In this document: positions 15,521 through 22,187 of the stretch, piece by piece | How positions within the stretch are numbered: position 1 is the first letter of the stretch | Layout: each line of letters opens with the position of its first letter | Assembly (NCBI GenBank): GCA_035532755.1 | Contig: DATKQI010000286.1 | Location: 1 to 22,187 of the forward strand | Direction of reading: 5' to 3' | DNA length: 22,187 nucleotides | Origin: DATKQI01 sp035532755 | GTDB lineage: Bacteria; Pseudomonadota; Alphaproteobacteria; Acetobacterales; Acetobacteraceae | Made by a program: the position numbers and the translations under genes | Notes under the pieces: model-generated | Database searches by the model: none | What the model saw: the letters and a program-made list of their open reading frames with translations, nothing else | What the model was told of the DNA's origin: nothing

Positions 15521-16645
15521 TCACACCCCGTTGCGGCTGATCGGCGTGCTGTCGGTGCGGTTCAGCGTATGTTCGTAGCCAACGGCGAGCGAGAAGATCA
15601 GCACCAGCACCGCGGCCGCGAAGGAGACGAGGCCCCATGCGAACTTGCGGTTGCCGGTGCGGCGCAGCGCCATGAAATCGTCCGGGCTGAGCGGCCGGTG
15701 CGGGCCGGACGCGACACGGCGGGCCTCGACGCGATCCTCGTTCAGGGCGAAGCGATAGACGCAGATGATGCCCGAGATCGCCACCACCATGCTGCTCGGG
15801 ATCCACATCACCATGCCGCCCAGCCGCTCGTTCAGCACCGCGCTCTGGTGCCACAGCAGGCCGAAATGGGCATAGACCGGATAGATCGGCACCCGCTTCA
15901 TCGTCAGGTAGAAGCCCAGGGCGAAATCGCCCATGTCCATCATCCACACCATCAGGAAGCGGGTGAACAGCTTCGGGCCGTGCGGAGCGGGGCGCGGATC
16001 GAACAGGCGGAAGAAGAAGATCAGGCCGCTGATCATCAGCGTGGCGTGCCACAGGTAATGCAGCGGCGGGTTCAGCAGCGCCGCATCGTGGAAGCGCGGG
16101 ACCATCCAGAAATAATTGGTGGCGATGAAGAGCAGCGTGGCCGGCATGGGCCGGCTGATGACCCCGAACACCCCGCGCACCCCGCGCGTGCCGACCATGG
16201 GCGCCACCACGCCGCGCCGCAGCCAGCCGGGCAGGCCGCGCATCAGGCTCGCCTGCGGCTGCGCGAGCATCAGCAGCAGCGGCGCGACCGTGCTGAGCAG
16301 CATATGCTCGATCTGGTGGGCGACGAGGGAGTGATTGGCGAGCGCATCGACGGGGGATTCGAGGGCGATGAACACCGCCGCCACGCCGGCGAAGAACAAC
16401 CGGTGGCGCAGCGCCCCGCCGCCGGGGCCGGCACGCCGCATGCCGGCGATATAGATCGCCAGCACGAGGATCATCGGGACCATCACCGAGGGTTCGAGCT
16501 GCCAGGCAATGAGCGGATCGCCCCGCAGCACGGCGAGGCCATGCGGCAGCAGCGGGCCGGCCCAAGCCATGATCGCCCAGGGGACGGCCACCAGGGCGAG
16601 GAGCCAGGTCAGGCTGCGCGTGGTTTCGTCTGTCGTGTCCTGCAT
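15521..16645 (-). CDS. ctaG: Cytochrome c oxidase assembly protein, caa3-type CtaG
   Basis: A 374-residue inner-membrane protein with about eight or nine hydrophobic segments. It matches the caa3_CtaG family, required in Bacillus for assembly of caa3 oxidase and found in proteobacteria with copper-linked roles. Visible motifs are HSLVAHQIEHMLLSTVAPLLLMLAQPQASL, the membrane segment PPLHYLWHATLMISGLIFFFRLFDPRP, and WMMDMGDFALGFYLTMKRVPIYPVYAHFGLLWH. Histidines on the periplasmic-side loops may bind copper (inference). This is not the unrelated Cox11-type CtaG of other alphaproteobacteria. It follows rnhA by 116 bp on the same strand and is convergent with arfB. A second oxidase-biogenesis gene, ctaA, lies about 6 kb away. 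Confidence 0.88.
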   Translation of the reverse strand: MQDTTDETTRSLTWLLALVAVPWAIMAWAGPLLPHGLAVLRGDPLIAWQLEPSVMVPMILVLAIYIAGMRRAGPGGGALRHRLFFAGVAAVFIALESPVDALANHSLVAHQIEHMLLSTVAPLLLMLAQPQASLMRGLPGWLRRGVVAPMVGTRGVRGVFGVISRPMPATLLFIATNYFWMVPRFHDAALLNPPLHYLWHATLMISGLIFFFRLFDPRPAPHGPKLFTRFLMVWMMDMGDFALGFYLTMKRVPIYPVYAHFGLLWHQSAVLNERLGGMVMWIPSSMVVAISGIICVYRFALNEDRVEARRVASGPHRPLSPDDFMALRRTGNRKFAWGLVSFAAAVLVLIFSLAVGYEHTLNRTDSTPISRNGV

Positions 16646-16761
16646 TGATCGTCCCGGTCCATGCCGTTCGCTTCGGCGCGGTTATCCGACCGGATGCAGC
16701 TATTGCCTATGGGCGGCGCGATCACATGCTGACGACTGGAGCATGTTCGCTCCCCGCCAAT

Positions 16762-17211
16762 CTATCCCCCGCCCGACTCCCGCGCCGCCGTCGCCAGCGC
16801 ATCCGCGCGTTCGTTCATCGCATCGCCGTTGTGCCCGCGCACCCAGCGCCATTCGATCTCGTGCTGTTTTGCGGCATCGAGGATGCGGCGCCACAGATCC
16901 ATGTTCGCGACCGGGTCGCCCGCGGCGGTGCGCCAATTCTTGCGGATCCAACCGGTGTGCCAGCGGGTGATCCCGTTGCGCAGGTATTCGCTGTCGGTGT
17001 GGAGCACCACCCGGCAGGGGCGGGTCAGCGCCTCCAGCGCGCTCGCCGCCGCGGTCAGCTCCATGCGATTGTTGGTGGTGGCGGGGTCGGCGCCCGAGAG
17101 TTCCTTCTCCGTGACGCGGAAGCGCAGGATCGCGGCCCAGCCCCCGGGGCCGGGGTTGGGCTTGCAGCCGCCGTCGGTCCAGATCTCCACCGTTTCAGAC
17201 TCCGTAGGCAT
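16762..17211 (-). CDS. rnhA: Ribonuclease HI
   Basis: A 149-residue type 1 RNase H that removes RNA from RNA-DNA hybrids such as R-loops and primers. All four catalytic carboxylates are visible: Asp13 (WTDGG), Glu51 (NNRMEL), Asp73 (HTDSEY) and Asp137 (NERAD), plus His127 in RGHNGD, matching E. coli Asp10, Glu48, Asp70, Asp134 and His124. The basic protrusion WIRKNWRTAAGDPVAN is present. Its start lies inside thrB: the two genes overlap by 17 bp in different frames, suggesting translational coupling. Third gene of ispH-thrB-rnhA, a common alphaproteobacterial arrangement. Confidence 0.97.
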   Translation of the reverse strand: MPTESETVEIWTDGGCKPNPGPGGWAAILRFRVTEKELSGADPATTNNRMELTAAASALEALTRPCRVVLHTDSEYLRNGITRWHTGWIRKNWRTAAGDPVANMDLWRRILDAAKQHEIEWRWVRGHNGDAMNERADALATAARESGGG

Positions 17212-18154
17212 CGGGCCCCCGTGCCGCGAGGTGGAAACGCAGGCGGCGGAGGTAGTCGAGCGGGTTCTTGCGGGTCACGAACGCGTCGGCCGGGGTGTGC
17301 AGCCAGTCGTACAGCCGCGTCAGCAGGAAGCGGAGGGCCGCACCCTGGCAAAGCACCGGCAGCGCCGCGCGCTCCGCCGCATCGAGCGGGCGGGCAGCAT
17401 CGTAGGCGCGCAGCAGGGCGCGCGCCTTGGTCACGTTGAAGGCGAAATCCGGCTCGAAGCACCAGGCGTTCAGACACACCGCGAGGTCGTAGGCCAGCAG
17501 ATCGGTGGCGGCGAAGTAGAAATCGATCAGGCCGGACAGCCTGCCCTCCAGGAAGAACACGTTGTCGGGGAACAGGTCGGCATGGATGTGGCCGCGCGGC
17601 AGGTTCGCGGGCCAAGCGGACAGGATCGCGGCGAGGGCGGCGTCCAGCTCCGCGGAGAGGCCGGGAGCGACCTCGTCGGCGCGGGCGCGGCTGCCTTCGA
17701 GCAGGGGGGGCCAGCCGGCGGGGCCGAGCGCGTTGGGCCGCTGCGGCGCGTAGCCGGCCCCGGCCAGATGCAGCCCGGCGAGTGCCGCGCCGACCGGGGC
17801 GCAATGGGCCTGCCGCACCCGCCGCGGCCACACGCCGGGGAGGAAGGTGGTGATGGCGGCGTGCCGGCCGGACAGCAGGCGCAGACTGGCCCCATCCTGC
17901 CCACGCACCGGCAGCGGACAGGCGATGCCCTGCCCGGCCAGATGCTCCATCAGCCCGAGGAACCACGGCAGGTCCGCCGGATCGACGCGCTTTTCATACA
18001 GCGTGAGGATGAAATCCCCCGTCGTGGTCCGCAGCGAGAAATTGCTGTTTTCCACGCCCTCGGCGATGCCGCGGAAGGCGATCATGCGGCCGATGTCGTA
18101 GGCGCGCAGGAACGCCTCCAGCGCCTCGTCCGTCACCTCGGTGTAAACGGCCAT
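17195..18154 (-). CDS. thrB: Homoserine kinase ThrB, APH-fold type
   Basis: A 319-residue homoserine kinase of the aminoglycoside-phosphotransferase fold found in alphaproteobacteria and pseudomonads, distinct from the GHMP-fold enzyme of E. coli. It phosphorylates homoserine for threonine synthesis. The opening MAVYTEVTDEALEAFLRAYDIG is typical. Kinase motifs are TTTGDFILTLYEKR (43-56), the catalytic-loop HADLFPDN (191-198) with Asp193 and Asn198, and Asp211 in LIDFYF for the metal. The ATG at 18154 shares one base with the ispH stop (TGATG), so the two are coupled; the earlier in-frame start at 18208 lies inside ispH and lacks family similarity. Confidence 0.95.
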   Translation of the reverse strand: MAVYTEVTDEALEAFLRAYDIGRMIAFRGIAEGVENSNFSLRTTTGDFILTLYEKRVDPADLPWFLGLMEHLAGQGIACPLPVRGQDGASLRLLSGRHAAITTFLPGVWPRRVRQAHCAPVGAALAGLHLAGAGYAPQRPNALGPAGWPPLLEGSRARADEVAPGLSAELDAALAAILSAWPANLPRGHIHADLFPDNVFFLEGRLSGLIDFYFAATDLLAYDLAVCLNAWCFEPDFAFNVTKARALLRAYDAARPLDAAERAALPVLCQGAALRFLLTRLYDWLHTPADAFVTRKNPLDYLRRLRFHLAARGPDAYGV

Positions 18155-19104
18155 CAGGGCGCGAGCGTTGCCGGCAGCTTGAAAACGATGTCCTCGCGCG
18201 TCACGCACCTCTCCTCGATCGCCAGCACATAGCGCGCGGCGAGCCGCGCGAGCGTCTCCTCGACCAGCGACTCGGGGGACGAGGCGCCGGCGGAGAGGCC
18301 CAGTGTGGCCACGCCGTCGAGCAGGGTCCAGTCCAGATCGGCGGCACAGGCCAGCAGCGCCGCCCGGCCCGCGCCGGCGCGCGTGGCGACCTCCACAAGG
18401 CGGAGCGAATTGCTGGATTGCGCACTGCCGATCACCAGCACGAGGTCCGCCTCCGGCGCGATCGCCTTCACCGCCGCCTGGCGGTTGGTGGTGGCGTAGC
18501 AGATGTCCTCCCGCCGCGGGCCGGCGATGGCGGGGAAGCGGGCGCGCAGGATGGCGACGATCGCCGCCGCGTCGTCCACCGACAGCGTGGTCTGCGTGAG
18601 GAAGGCGAGCCTGTCCGGATCGGCCACGGCGAGGGTGCGCGCCATGGCGACGGTTTCCACCAGCGTCACCGCGCCTTCCGGCAACTGGCCCATGGTGCCC
18701 ACCACCTCCGGGTGGCCGGCATGGCCGATCAGCAGGATGTGGCGGCCCCGCGCGTGCAGCGCCTCGGCCTCCCTGTGCACCTTGCTCACCAGCGGGCAGG
18801 TGGCGTCATGCTGGACGAGGCCTCGGGCGGCAGCGGCAGCGGGCACCGCGCGGGGCACGCCATGGGCGGAGAACACGACATGCGCGCCAACCGGCACGTC
18901 CGCCAGATCCTCCACGAACACCGCACCCTGGGCATGCAGGCGGCCGACCACGAAGGGGTTGTGGACGATCGCGTGGCGCACGTACACCGGCGCGCCGAAA
19001 CGGGCGAGCGCGGCTTCGACGATGCGGATCGCCCGCTCCACGCCGGCGCAGAAGCCGCGCGGGGCCGCCAGCAGCACGCGCAGCTTCGGCTTTCCTTCCC
19101 CCAT
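18154..19104 (-). CDS. ispH: 4-hydroxy-3-methylbut-2-enyl diphosphate reductase IspH
   Basis: A 316-residue iron-sulfur enzyme catalysing the last step of the MEP pathway, reducing HMBPP to IPP and DMAPP. The three cluster cysteines are visible: Cys19 (PRGFCAGVERA), Cys103 (DATCPLVSKVH) and Cys202 (EDICYATTNRQ). Substrate-site residues include His44, His81, His131 and the acid-base Glu133 in HPEVVGTMGQ, and SAQSSNSLRL later. Length is that of the standard enzyme. I chose ATG 19104 as the start; it lacks a clear ribosome site, and an in-frame GTG 15 bp upstream is an alternative. It is first in ispH-thrB-rnhA and divergent from the lipoprotein gene, 64 bp away. Confidence 0.97.
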   Translation of the reverse strand: MGEGKPKLRVLLAAPRGFCAGVERAIRIVEAALARFGAPVYVRHAIVHNPFVVGRLHAQGAVFVEDLADVPVGAHVVFSAHGVPRAVPAAAAARGLVQHDATCPLVSKVHREAEALHARGRHILLIGHAGHPEVVGTMGQLPEGAVTLVETVAMARTLAVADPDRLAFLTQTTLSVDDAAAIVAILRARFPAIAGPRREDICYATTNRQAAVKAIAPEADLVLVIGSAQSSNSLRLVEVATRAGAGRAALLACAADLDWTLLDGVATLGLSAGASSPESLVEETLARLAARYVLAIEERCVTREDIVFKLPATLAP

Positions 19105-19168
19105 CGCGGCGGGCACTATGCCGCCCGCCGGCCCGGCGCCACGGCCGGAACGCCATACGGAGACCGAA

Positions 19169-19744
19169 ATGCCCGCTCGCCGGCCAGCCTCATCACCCCT
19201 CGCCCTCCCTGCCCCGCGACGCGTCTCCGCCATCGTCCTGACTCTCGCCCCCGCGCTCGCCCTTGCCGGATGCGGCAGCGGCACCGGGCAGGTCTTCGCC
19301 CCGTCCTGCGCGCGCCCGGCCATCCTCGCGCAGGCGAGCGACCTGACCCGGTTCAGCCCTGCCGGCCACGATGTGACGGACATGGTGCTCGACGCCAAGA
19401 TCGAAGCGATCAACGGCAAATGCGCCCCGGCGTCACATCACACCCTCGATACCACGGTGCGCGTGGCGTTGAGCGTCACGCGCGGCCCGGCGAGCCGGGC
19501 ACGGCACGCGGACATCCCGTATTTCGTGGCGGTAACGCGCGGCGGCACGATCCTCGACAAGGAAATCCTGACGCAGCGGGTGACGTTCTCGGGAAACAGC
19601 GATCAGGCGAATGTGACCGGCAAGAAGCTGCGGCTGCGGCTGCCGATCCCGCCCGGCGTGCACGGATCGGACTACCGGCTTCTGGTCGGCTTCCAGCTCA
19701 CGCAAGCCGAACTGGCCTACAACCGCCAGCGCACCGCGCCGTAG
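19169..19744 (+). CDS. Predicted lipoprotein of unknown function
   Basis: A 191-residue protein with an N-terminal signal ending in a lipobox: the hydrophobic stretch SAIVLTLAPALALAGC runs to Cys35 (LAGC), preceded by an Arg-rich leader, so it is expected to be lipidated and exported. The mature part is soluble and mostly predicted beta (KIEAINGKCAPASHH, TVRVALSVTRGPAS, YFVAVTRGG) and ends with DYRLLVGFQLTQAELAYNRQR. Two further cysteines (residues 47 and about 88) could form a disulfide. The ATG at 19169 has GGAG 6 bases upstream. I do not recognise a functional family, though similar short lipoproteins occur in alphaproteobacteria. The Pr6Pr gene follows after 19 bp. Confidence 0.82.
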   Translation: MPARRPASSPLALPAPRRVSAIVLTLAPALALAGCGSGTGQVFAPSCARPAILAQASDLTRFSPAGHDVTDMVLDAKIEAINGKCAPASHHTLDTTVRVALSVTRGPASRARHADIPYFVAVTRGGTILDKEILTQRVTFSGNSDQANVTGKKLRLRLPIPPGVHGSDYRLLVGFQLTQAELAYNRQRTAP

Positions 19745-19763
19745 GGACGGCAGGACGGCCAGG

Positions 19764-20396
19764 ATGCGAAAGCCCTTCCTGGCCGCGATCGCCCTGCTCG
19801 GGTGGCTCATCATCGGGCTGCAAACGCTGCTGACGGTACGGATCGTCATCCAGGCGGGCCGATCGATGGCCGATGGCGTGGTGACGACATTCAGCTATTT
19901 CACCGTTCTCACGAACCTGCTGGTCGCGGTGGTGGCGACCGCGTGCCTGCTGCGCCGCCGTTCCGATAACATCCTCACCCGACCTGGCATCCTGACGGCG
20001 GCCGCCGTCTATATCGCCGTCGTCGGGCTGGTCTATTCGCTGGTGCTGCGGGCGCTGTGGCAGCCGGCCGGCCTGCAACGCGTGCTGGACATGGCGGAGC
20101 ACGACGCGATGCCGGTGCTGTTCGTCACCTACTGGCTGGCATTCGTGCCGAAGGGTGGGCTGCGCTGGAAGGAGCCGGCTGCCTGGCTGATCTATCCGGT
20201 GCTGTACGGCGCCTGGGCGCTGCTGCGCGGTGCGCTGACCGGGCGCTACCCCTACCCGTTCCTCGATGTGCGGGCACTGGGCTATTCGCGCACGCTGGCC
20301 AATCTCGCGATGCTCGTCGCCCTGTTCCTGGCCGTGGGCCTGATCTTCGTCGCGCTCGATCGCGCCATCGGCCGAGCACGCCGCCGGGCGGGATGA
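19764..20396 (+). CDS. Pr6Pr-family integral membrane protein
   Basis: A 210-residue protein with about six transmembrane helices, matching the Pr6Pr family (FAR-17a/AIG1-like fold) of unknown function in bacteria. The recognisable segments are FSYFTVLTNLLVA (about residues 43-55), YSLVLRALW, and TGRYPYPFLDVRALGY near residues 159-174, the last being a conserved loop of the family. The C-terminus is short and basic (RARRRAG). It is 19 bp downstream of the lipoprotein gene and may share its transcript, then 309 bp precede gcvT. Relatives in vertebrates (AIG1, ADTRP) are serine/threonine hydrolases of fatty acid esters, but extending that here would be speculation. Confidence 0.82.
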   Translation: MRKPFLAAIALLGWLIIGLQTLLTVRIVIQAGRSMADGVVTTFSYFTVLTNLLVAVVATACLLRRRSDNILTRPGILTAAAVYIAVVGLVYSLVLRALWQPAGLQRVLDMAEHDAMPVLFVTYWLAFVPKGGLRWKEPAAWLIYPVLYGAWALLRGALTGRYPYPFLDVRALGYSRTLANLAMLVALFLAVGLIFVALDRAIGRARRRAG

Positions 20397-20410
20397 AACC
20401 GACACGGCCG

Positions 20411-20439
20411 TTGAACAACTCTGCCGGATGCGCCATGTT
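20411..20439 (+). promoter_or_regulatory. Candidate gcvTH promoter
   Basis: TTGAAC (20411-20416), a 17-bp spacer, and CATGTT (20434-20439), a plausible sigma-70 arrangement. Transcription would start near 20446, just ahead of the first riboswitch aptamer (about 20457), exactly where a riboswitch promoter is expected. The -10 matches consensus at only three of six positions. Confidence 0.45.
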
Positions 20440-20456
20440 GCGCCGTCCGTACCAAC

Positions 20457-20650
20457 CCGTGCGGGAGAGAGCGGGGCGATTCGCCCCGCCGCCGAAGGCG
20501 CAACCGGCCCCCGGAAACGCTCAGGCACAACGGACCGCGACGGGAACAAGGACCTCTGGAAAGCCGGCGGCCGACCACGCCGCCGCACCGACGGAGTAAG
20601 GGCAGCCCGACAGGGCGGGTGCCCGAATCTCTCAGGTTCCGCGACAGAGG
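20457..20650 (+). ncRNA. Tandem glycine riboswitch
   Basis: Two aptamers in the leader of gcvT. Aptamer 1 (about 20457-20542) has GCGGGAGAG, CGCCGAAGGCGCAA, CCCGGAAACGCTCAGG and GGACCGC; GCGG (20461-20464) pairs with CCGC (20535-20538). Aptamer 2 (20553-20650) has CACCGACGG (where CACCGAAGG is usual), AATCTCTCAGGTTCCGCGA and CAGAGG, and its closing helix pairs CCTCTG (20553-20558) with CAGAGG (20645-20650). Glycine riboswitches are the standard activators of glycine-cleavage operons, and here gcvT and gcvH follow. No separate gene is expected in this 309-bp gap. Confidence 0.93.
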
Positions 20651-20708
20651 GGGGTCGATCCTGCCGGCATCGGGCCGGTCAGGCGACCTGTCTCTGGAGT
20701 GATTTGTG
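20645..20708 (+). promoter_or_regulatory. Expression platform of the glycine riboswitch
   Basis: Between aptamer 2 and the gcvT start GTG (20706) there is a hairpin (CTGCCGG at 20661-20667 with CCGGTCAG at 20675-20682, one bulged T) and a short CAGG/CCTG stem at 20680-20690. The ribosome site GGAG (20696-20699) is directly preceded by CTCTG (20692-20696), the same sequence that closes aptamer 2. There is no U-run, so control of translation rather than termination is the better reading. Confidence 0.6.
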
Positions 20709-21809
20709 GCCGACACGGACACGCTTTCCACCACCCCCCTCGATGCGCTGCATCGCGAACTCGGCGCGCGCATGGTGCCTTTCGCCGGCTATGCCATGCC
20801 GGTGCAGTACCCCGCCGGCATCATCGCCGAGCATCTGCACTGCCGCGCGCAGGCGGCGCTGTTCGACGTCTCCCACATGGGGCAGGCGAAGCTGTCCGGC
20901 CCCGGCGGCGCGGCGGCGCTGGAACGGCTGGTGCCGGGCGACATCCTGGGGCTGAAACCGTTCCGCCAGCGCTACACGCTGCTGACCGGCGCGGACGGCG
21001 GCATCCTGGATGACCTGATGGTGGCGAATTTCGCCGACCACCTGTTCCTGATCGTCAACGCCGGCCGCAAGCATGACGACTATGCCCATCTGGCCGCACA
21101 TCTGCCCGCCGATGTGCATCTGGAAGTGCTGGACCGGGCGCTGCTGGCGTTGCAGGGGCCGCAGGCCGCCACCGTGCTGGGCCGGCTGTGCCCGGATGCC
21201 GCCGCCCTGCCGTTCATGGCGGTGGCCGCACTTTCCATCGGGGGCATCGGCTGTCTCGTCTCCCGCTCCGGCTACACCGGGGAGGACGGGTTCGAGATCT
21301 CGGTGCCGGCCGACCGGGCCGAGGCTTTCGCCCGCCGCCTGCTCGCCGAACCGGAAGTGGCCCCGGCCGGCCTGGGCGCGCGCGATTCGCTGCGGCTGGA
21401 GGCCGGGCTGTGCCTGCACGGCAACGACATCGACGCCGGCACGAACCCGGTGGAGGCCGGGCTCGCCTGGGTGATCGGCAAGCGCCGCAAGATGGGCTGG
21501 GATTTCCTGGGCGGCGACGCGATCCGGCAGGCGCTGGACGGCGGCCCGGCGCGCCGGCGCGTCGGCCTCGCGCCCGAGGGTCGGGCCCCGGCGCGCGCCG
21601 GCACCCCCATTCTGGACCCCGGCGGGGCGGAGGTTGGCGCCATCACCTCCGGCGGGTTCTCTCCCAGCCTGAATGCGCCGATCGCCATGGGCTATGTGCG
21701 CGCCGATCTGGCCGCCGACGGCACGGCCCTCTCGCTGCTGGTGCGCGGCAGGCCCCTGCCCGCCCGGATCGTTCCGATGCCCTTCGTCCCCCACCACTAC
21801 GCACGCTGA
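20706..21809 (+). CDS. gcvT: Glycine cleavage system T protein (aminomethyltransferase)
   Basis: A 367-residue T protein that moves the methylene group from the aminomethyl-lipoyl arm of GcvH to tetrahydrofolate, releasing ammonia. Motifs: MVPFAGYAMPVQY (residues 23-35), ALFDVSHMGQ (51-60) where tetrahydrofolate binds, SRSGYTGEDGFEI, and LGARDSLRLEAGLCLHGNDID, then the barrel domain GFSPSLNAPIAMGYV. Initiation is at GTG 20706, with GGAG 6 bases upstream; the next in-frame ATG would remove the start of the fold. It is controlled by the glycine riboswitch and is followed by gcvH after 11 bp. Slightly short for the family but complete. Confidence 0.96.
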   Translation: MADTDTLSTTPLDALHRELGARMVPFAGYAMPVQYPAGIIAEHLHCRAQAALFDVSHMGQAKLSGPGGAAALERLVPGDILGLKPFRQRYTLLTGADGGILDDLMVANFADHLFLIVNAGRKHDDYAHLAAHLPADVHLEVLDRALLALQGPQAATVLGRLCPDAAALPFMAVAALSIGGIGCLVSRSGYTGEDGFEISVPADRAEAFARRLLAEPEVAPAGLGARDSLRLEAGLCLHGNDIDAGTNPVEAGLAWVIGKRRKMGWDFLGGDAIRQALDGGPARRRVGLAPEGRAPARAGTPILDPGGAEVGAITSGGFSPSLNAPIAMGYVRADLAADGTALSLLVRGRPLPARIVPMPFVPHHYAR

Positions 21810-21820
21810 AAGGCCGACCG

Positions 21821-22187
21821 ATGACCGAGACCCGTTTCACCAAGGACCATGAATGGGTGCGCCTGGAGGGCGGCATCGCCACCGTAGGCATCACCGACCA
21901 CGCGCAGCAGGCGCTGGGCGACGTGGTGTTCGTGGAACTGCCCGAGCCCGGCCGCACGGTGACGGAGGGCGAGGCCTGCGCGGTGGTGGAGAGCGTCAAG
22001 GCCGCCTCCGATGTGTACGCGCCGCTCGCCGGCACGGTGCGCGAGACCAATGCCGCGGTCGTGGAAGACCCTGCCCTGGTGAACCGCGAAGCCGCCGGCG
22101 GGGCGTGGTTCTTCAAGCTGGAACTCGCCGACCCGGCCGCCTTCGCCGCGCTGATGGACCAGCCATCCTACGACGCATTCACGGAGA
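21821..22187 (+). CDS. gcvH: Glycine cleavage system H protein, 3' end cut by window
   Basis: The lipoyl carrier that shuttles the aminomethyl group between GcvP, GcvT and the dihydrolipoamide dehydrogenase. The visible 122 codons begin MTETRFTKDHEWVRLEGG, typical for GcvH, and include GITDHAQQALGDVVFVELP and the lipoylation site ESVKAASD with Lys60; the family NREAAGGAWFFKL segment follows. E. coli GcvH is about 129 residues, so only a few residues are lost beyond base 22187. ATG 21821 is 11 bp past gcvT, with AAAGG upstream. gcvP is expected next, outside the window. Confidence 0.95.
   Translation, partial: MTETRFTKDHEWVRLEGGIATVGITDHAQQALGDVVFVELPEPGRTVTEGEACAVVESVKAASDVYAPLAGTVRETNAAVVEDPALVNREAAGGAWFFKLELADPAAFAALMDQPSYDAFTE

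Noticed and set aside
13980..16565. 861-residue open frame on the minus strand across marR, pirin, arfB and ctaG
   Set aside because: Its content runs antisense or out of frame to four well-supported genes and is Arg/Ala/Pro-rich, typical of high-GC shadows.
16738..16753. Small GGAGC/GCTCC hairpin between ctaG and rnhA as a terminator
   Set aside because: Only five base pairs and no U-run on either strand; too weak to call.
20428..20955. 175-residue open frame starting in the riboswitch region
   Set aside because: It crosses two conserved riboswitch aptamers and the gcvT start in a different frame; there is no protein family signal.

Overview
The window is high-GC bacterial chromosome with dense, conserved housekeeping genes and no sign of mobile DNA. 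It fits an alphaproteobacterium: a Usg-family protein, a CIRCE-controlled groESL operon, an ispH-thrB-rnhA cluster with APH-type homoserine kinase, and heme A synthase plus caa3-type CtaG. A Rhodospirillales/Acetobacteraceae origin is my guess from overall character, not proven. I count 27 protein-coding genes, two of them cut by the window edges. I saw no tRNA, rRNA, CRISPR array, insertion sequence or att site.

Layout. 1-3566: the 3' part of a TMEM175-like channel, a GYD-domain protein, a Ku end-joining protein (- strand), an SDR dehydrogenase (+) and a convergent EamA transporter (-). 3628-5304: a PLP-dependent threonine/serine dehydratase probably co-transcribed with the transporter, then two cold-shock genes in tandem (-) with hairpins downstream. 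5511-7809: groES-groEL (-) with a strong terminator and a control region holding one perfect and one imperfect CIRCE operator. 7954-15519: a long + strand run: usg, then ctaA-tldD-pdxH-APH/kinase linked by 4-bp start/stop overlaps, a universal stress protein, a MarR regulator, an 18-bp palindrome, a short pirin and the rescue factor ArfB. 15521-19104: - strand genes ctaG and ispH-thrB-rnhA. 19169-22187: a lipoprotein, a Pr6Pr membrane protein, then a tandem glycine riboswitch controlling gcvT-gcvH (gcvH cut at the edge).

How it works together. The themes are stress and protein quality (GroESL, two Csps, UspA, ArfB, TldD), cytochrome oxidase assembly (CtaA, CtaG), cofactor and amino-acid metabolism (PdxH, IspH, ThrB, the dehydratase, glycine cleavage) and DNA maintenance (Ku, RNase HI). 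PdxH makes the PLP used by the dehydratase and by the GcvP subunit expected beyond the right edge. The best regulatory signals are the doubled CIRCE at groESL, the glycine riboswitch whose last helix can also pair next to the gcvT ribosome site, and the marR/pirin palindrome. I found no convincing new multi-gene system; the less understood members are Usg, the APH-kinase fusion and the lipoprotein at 19169.
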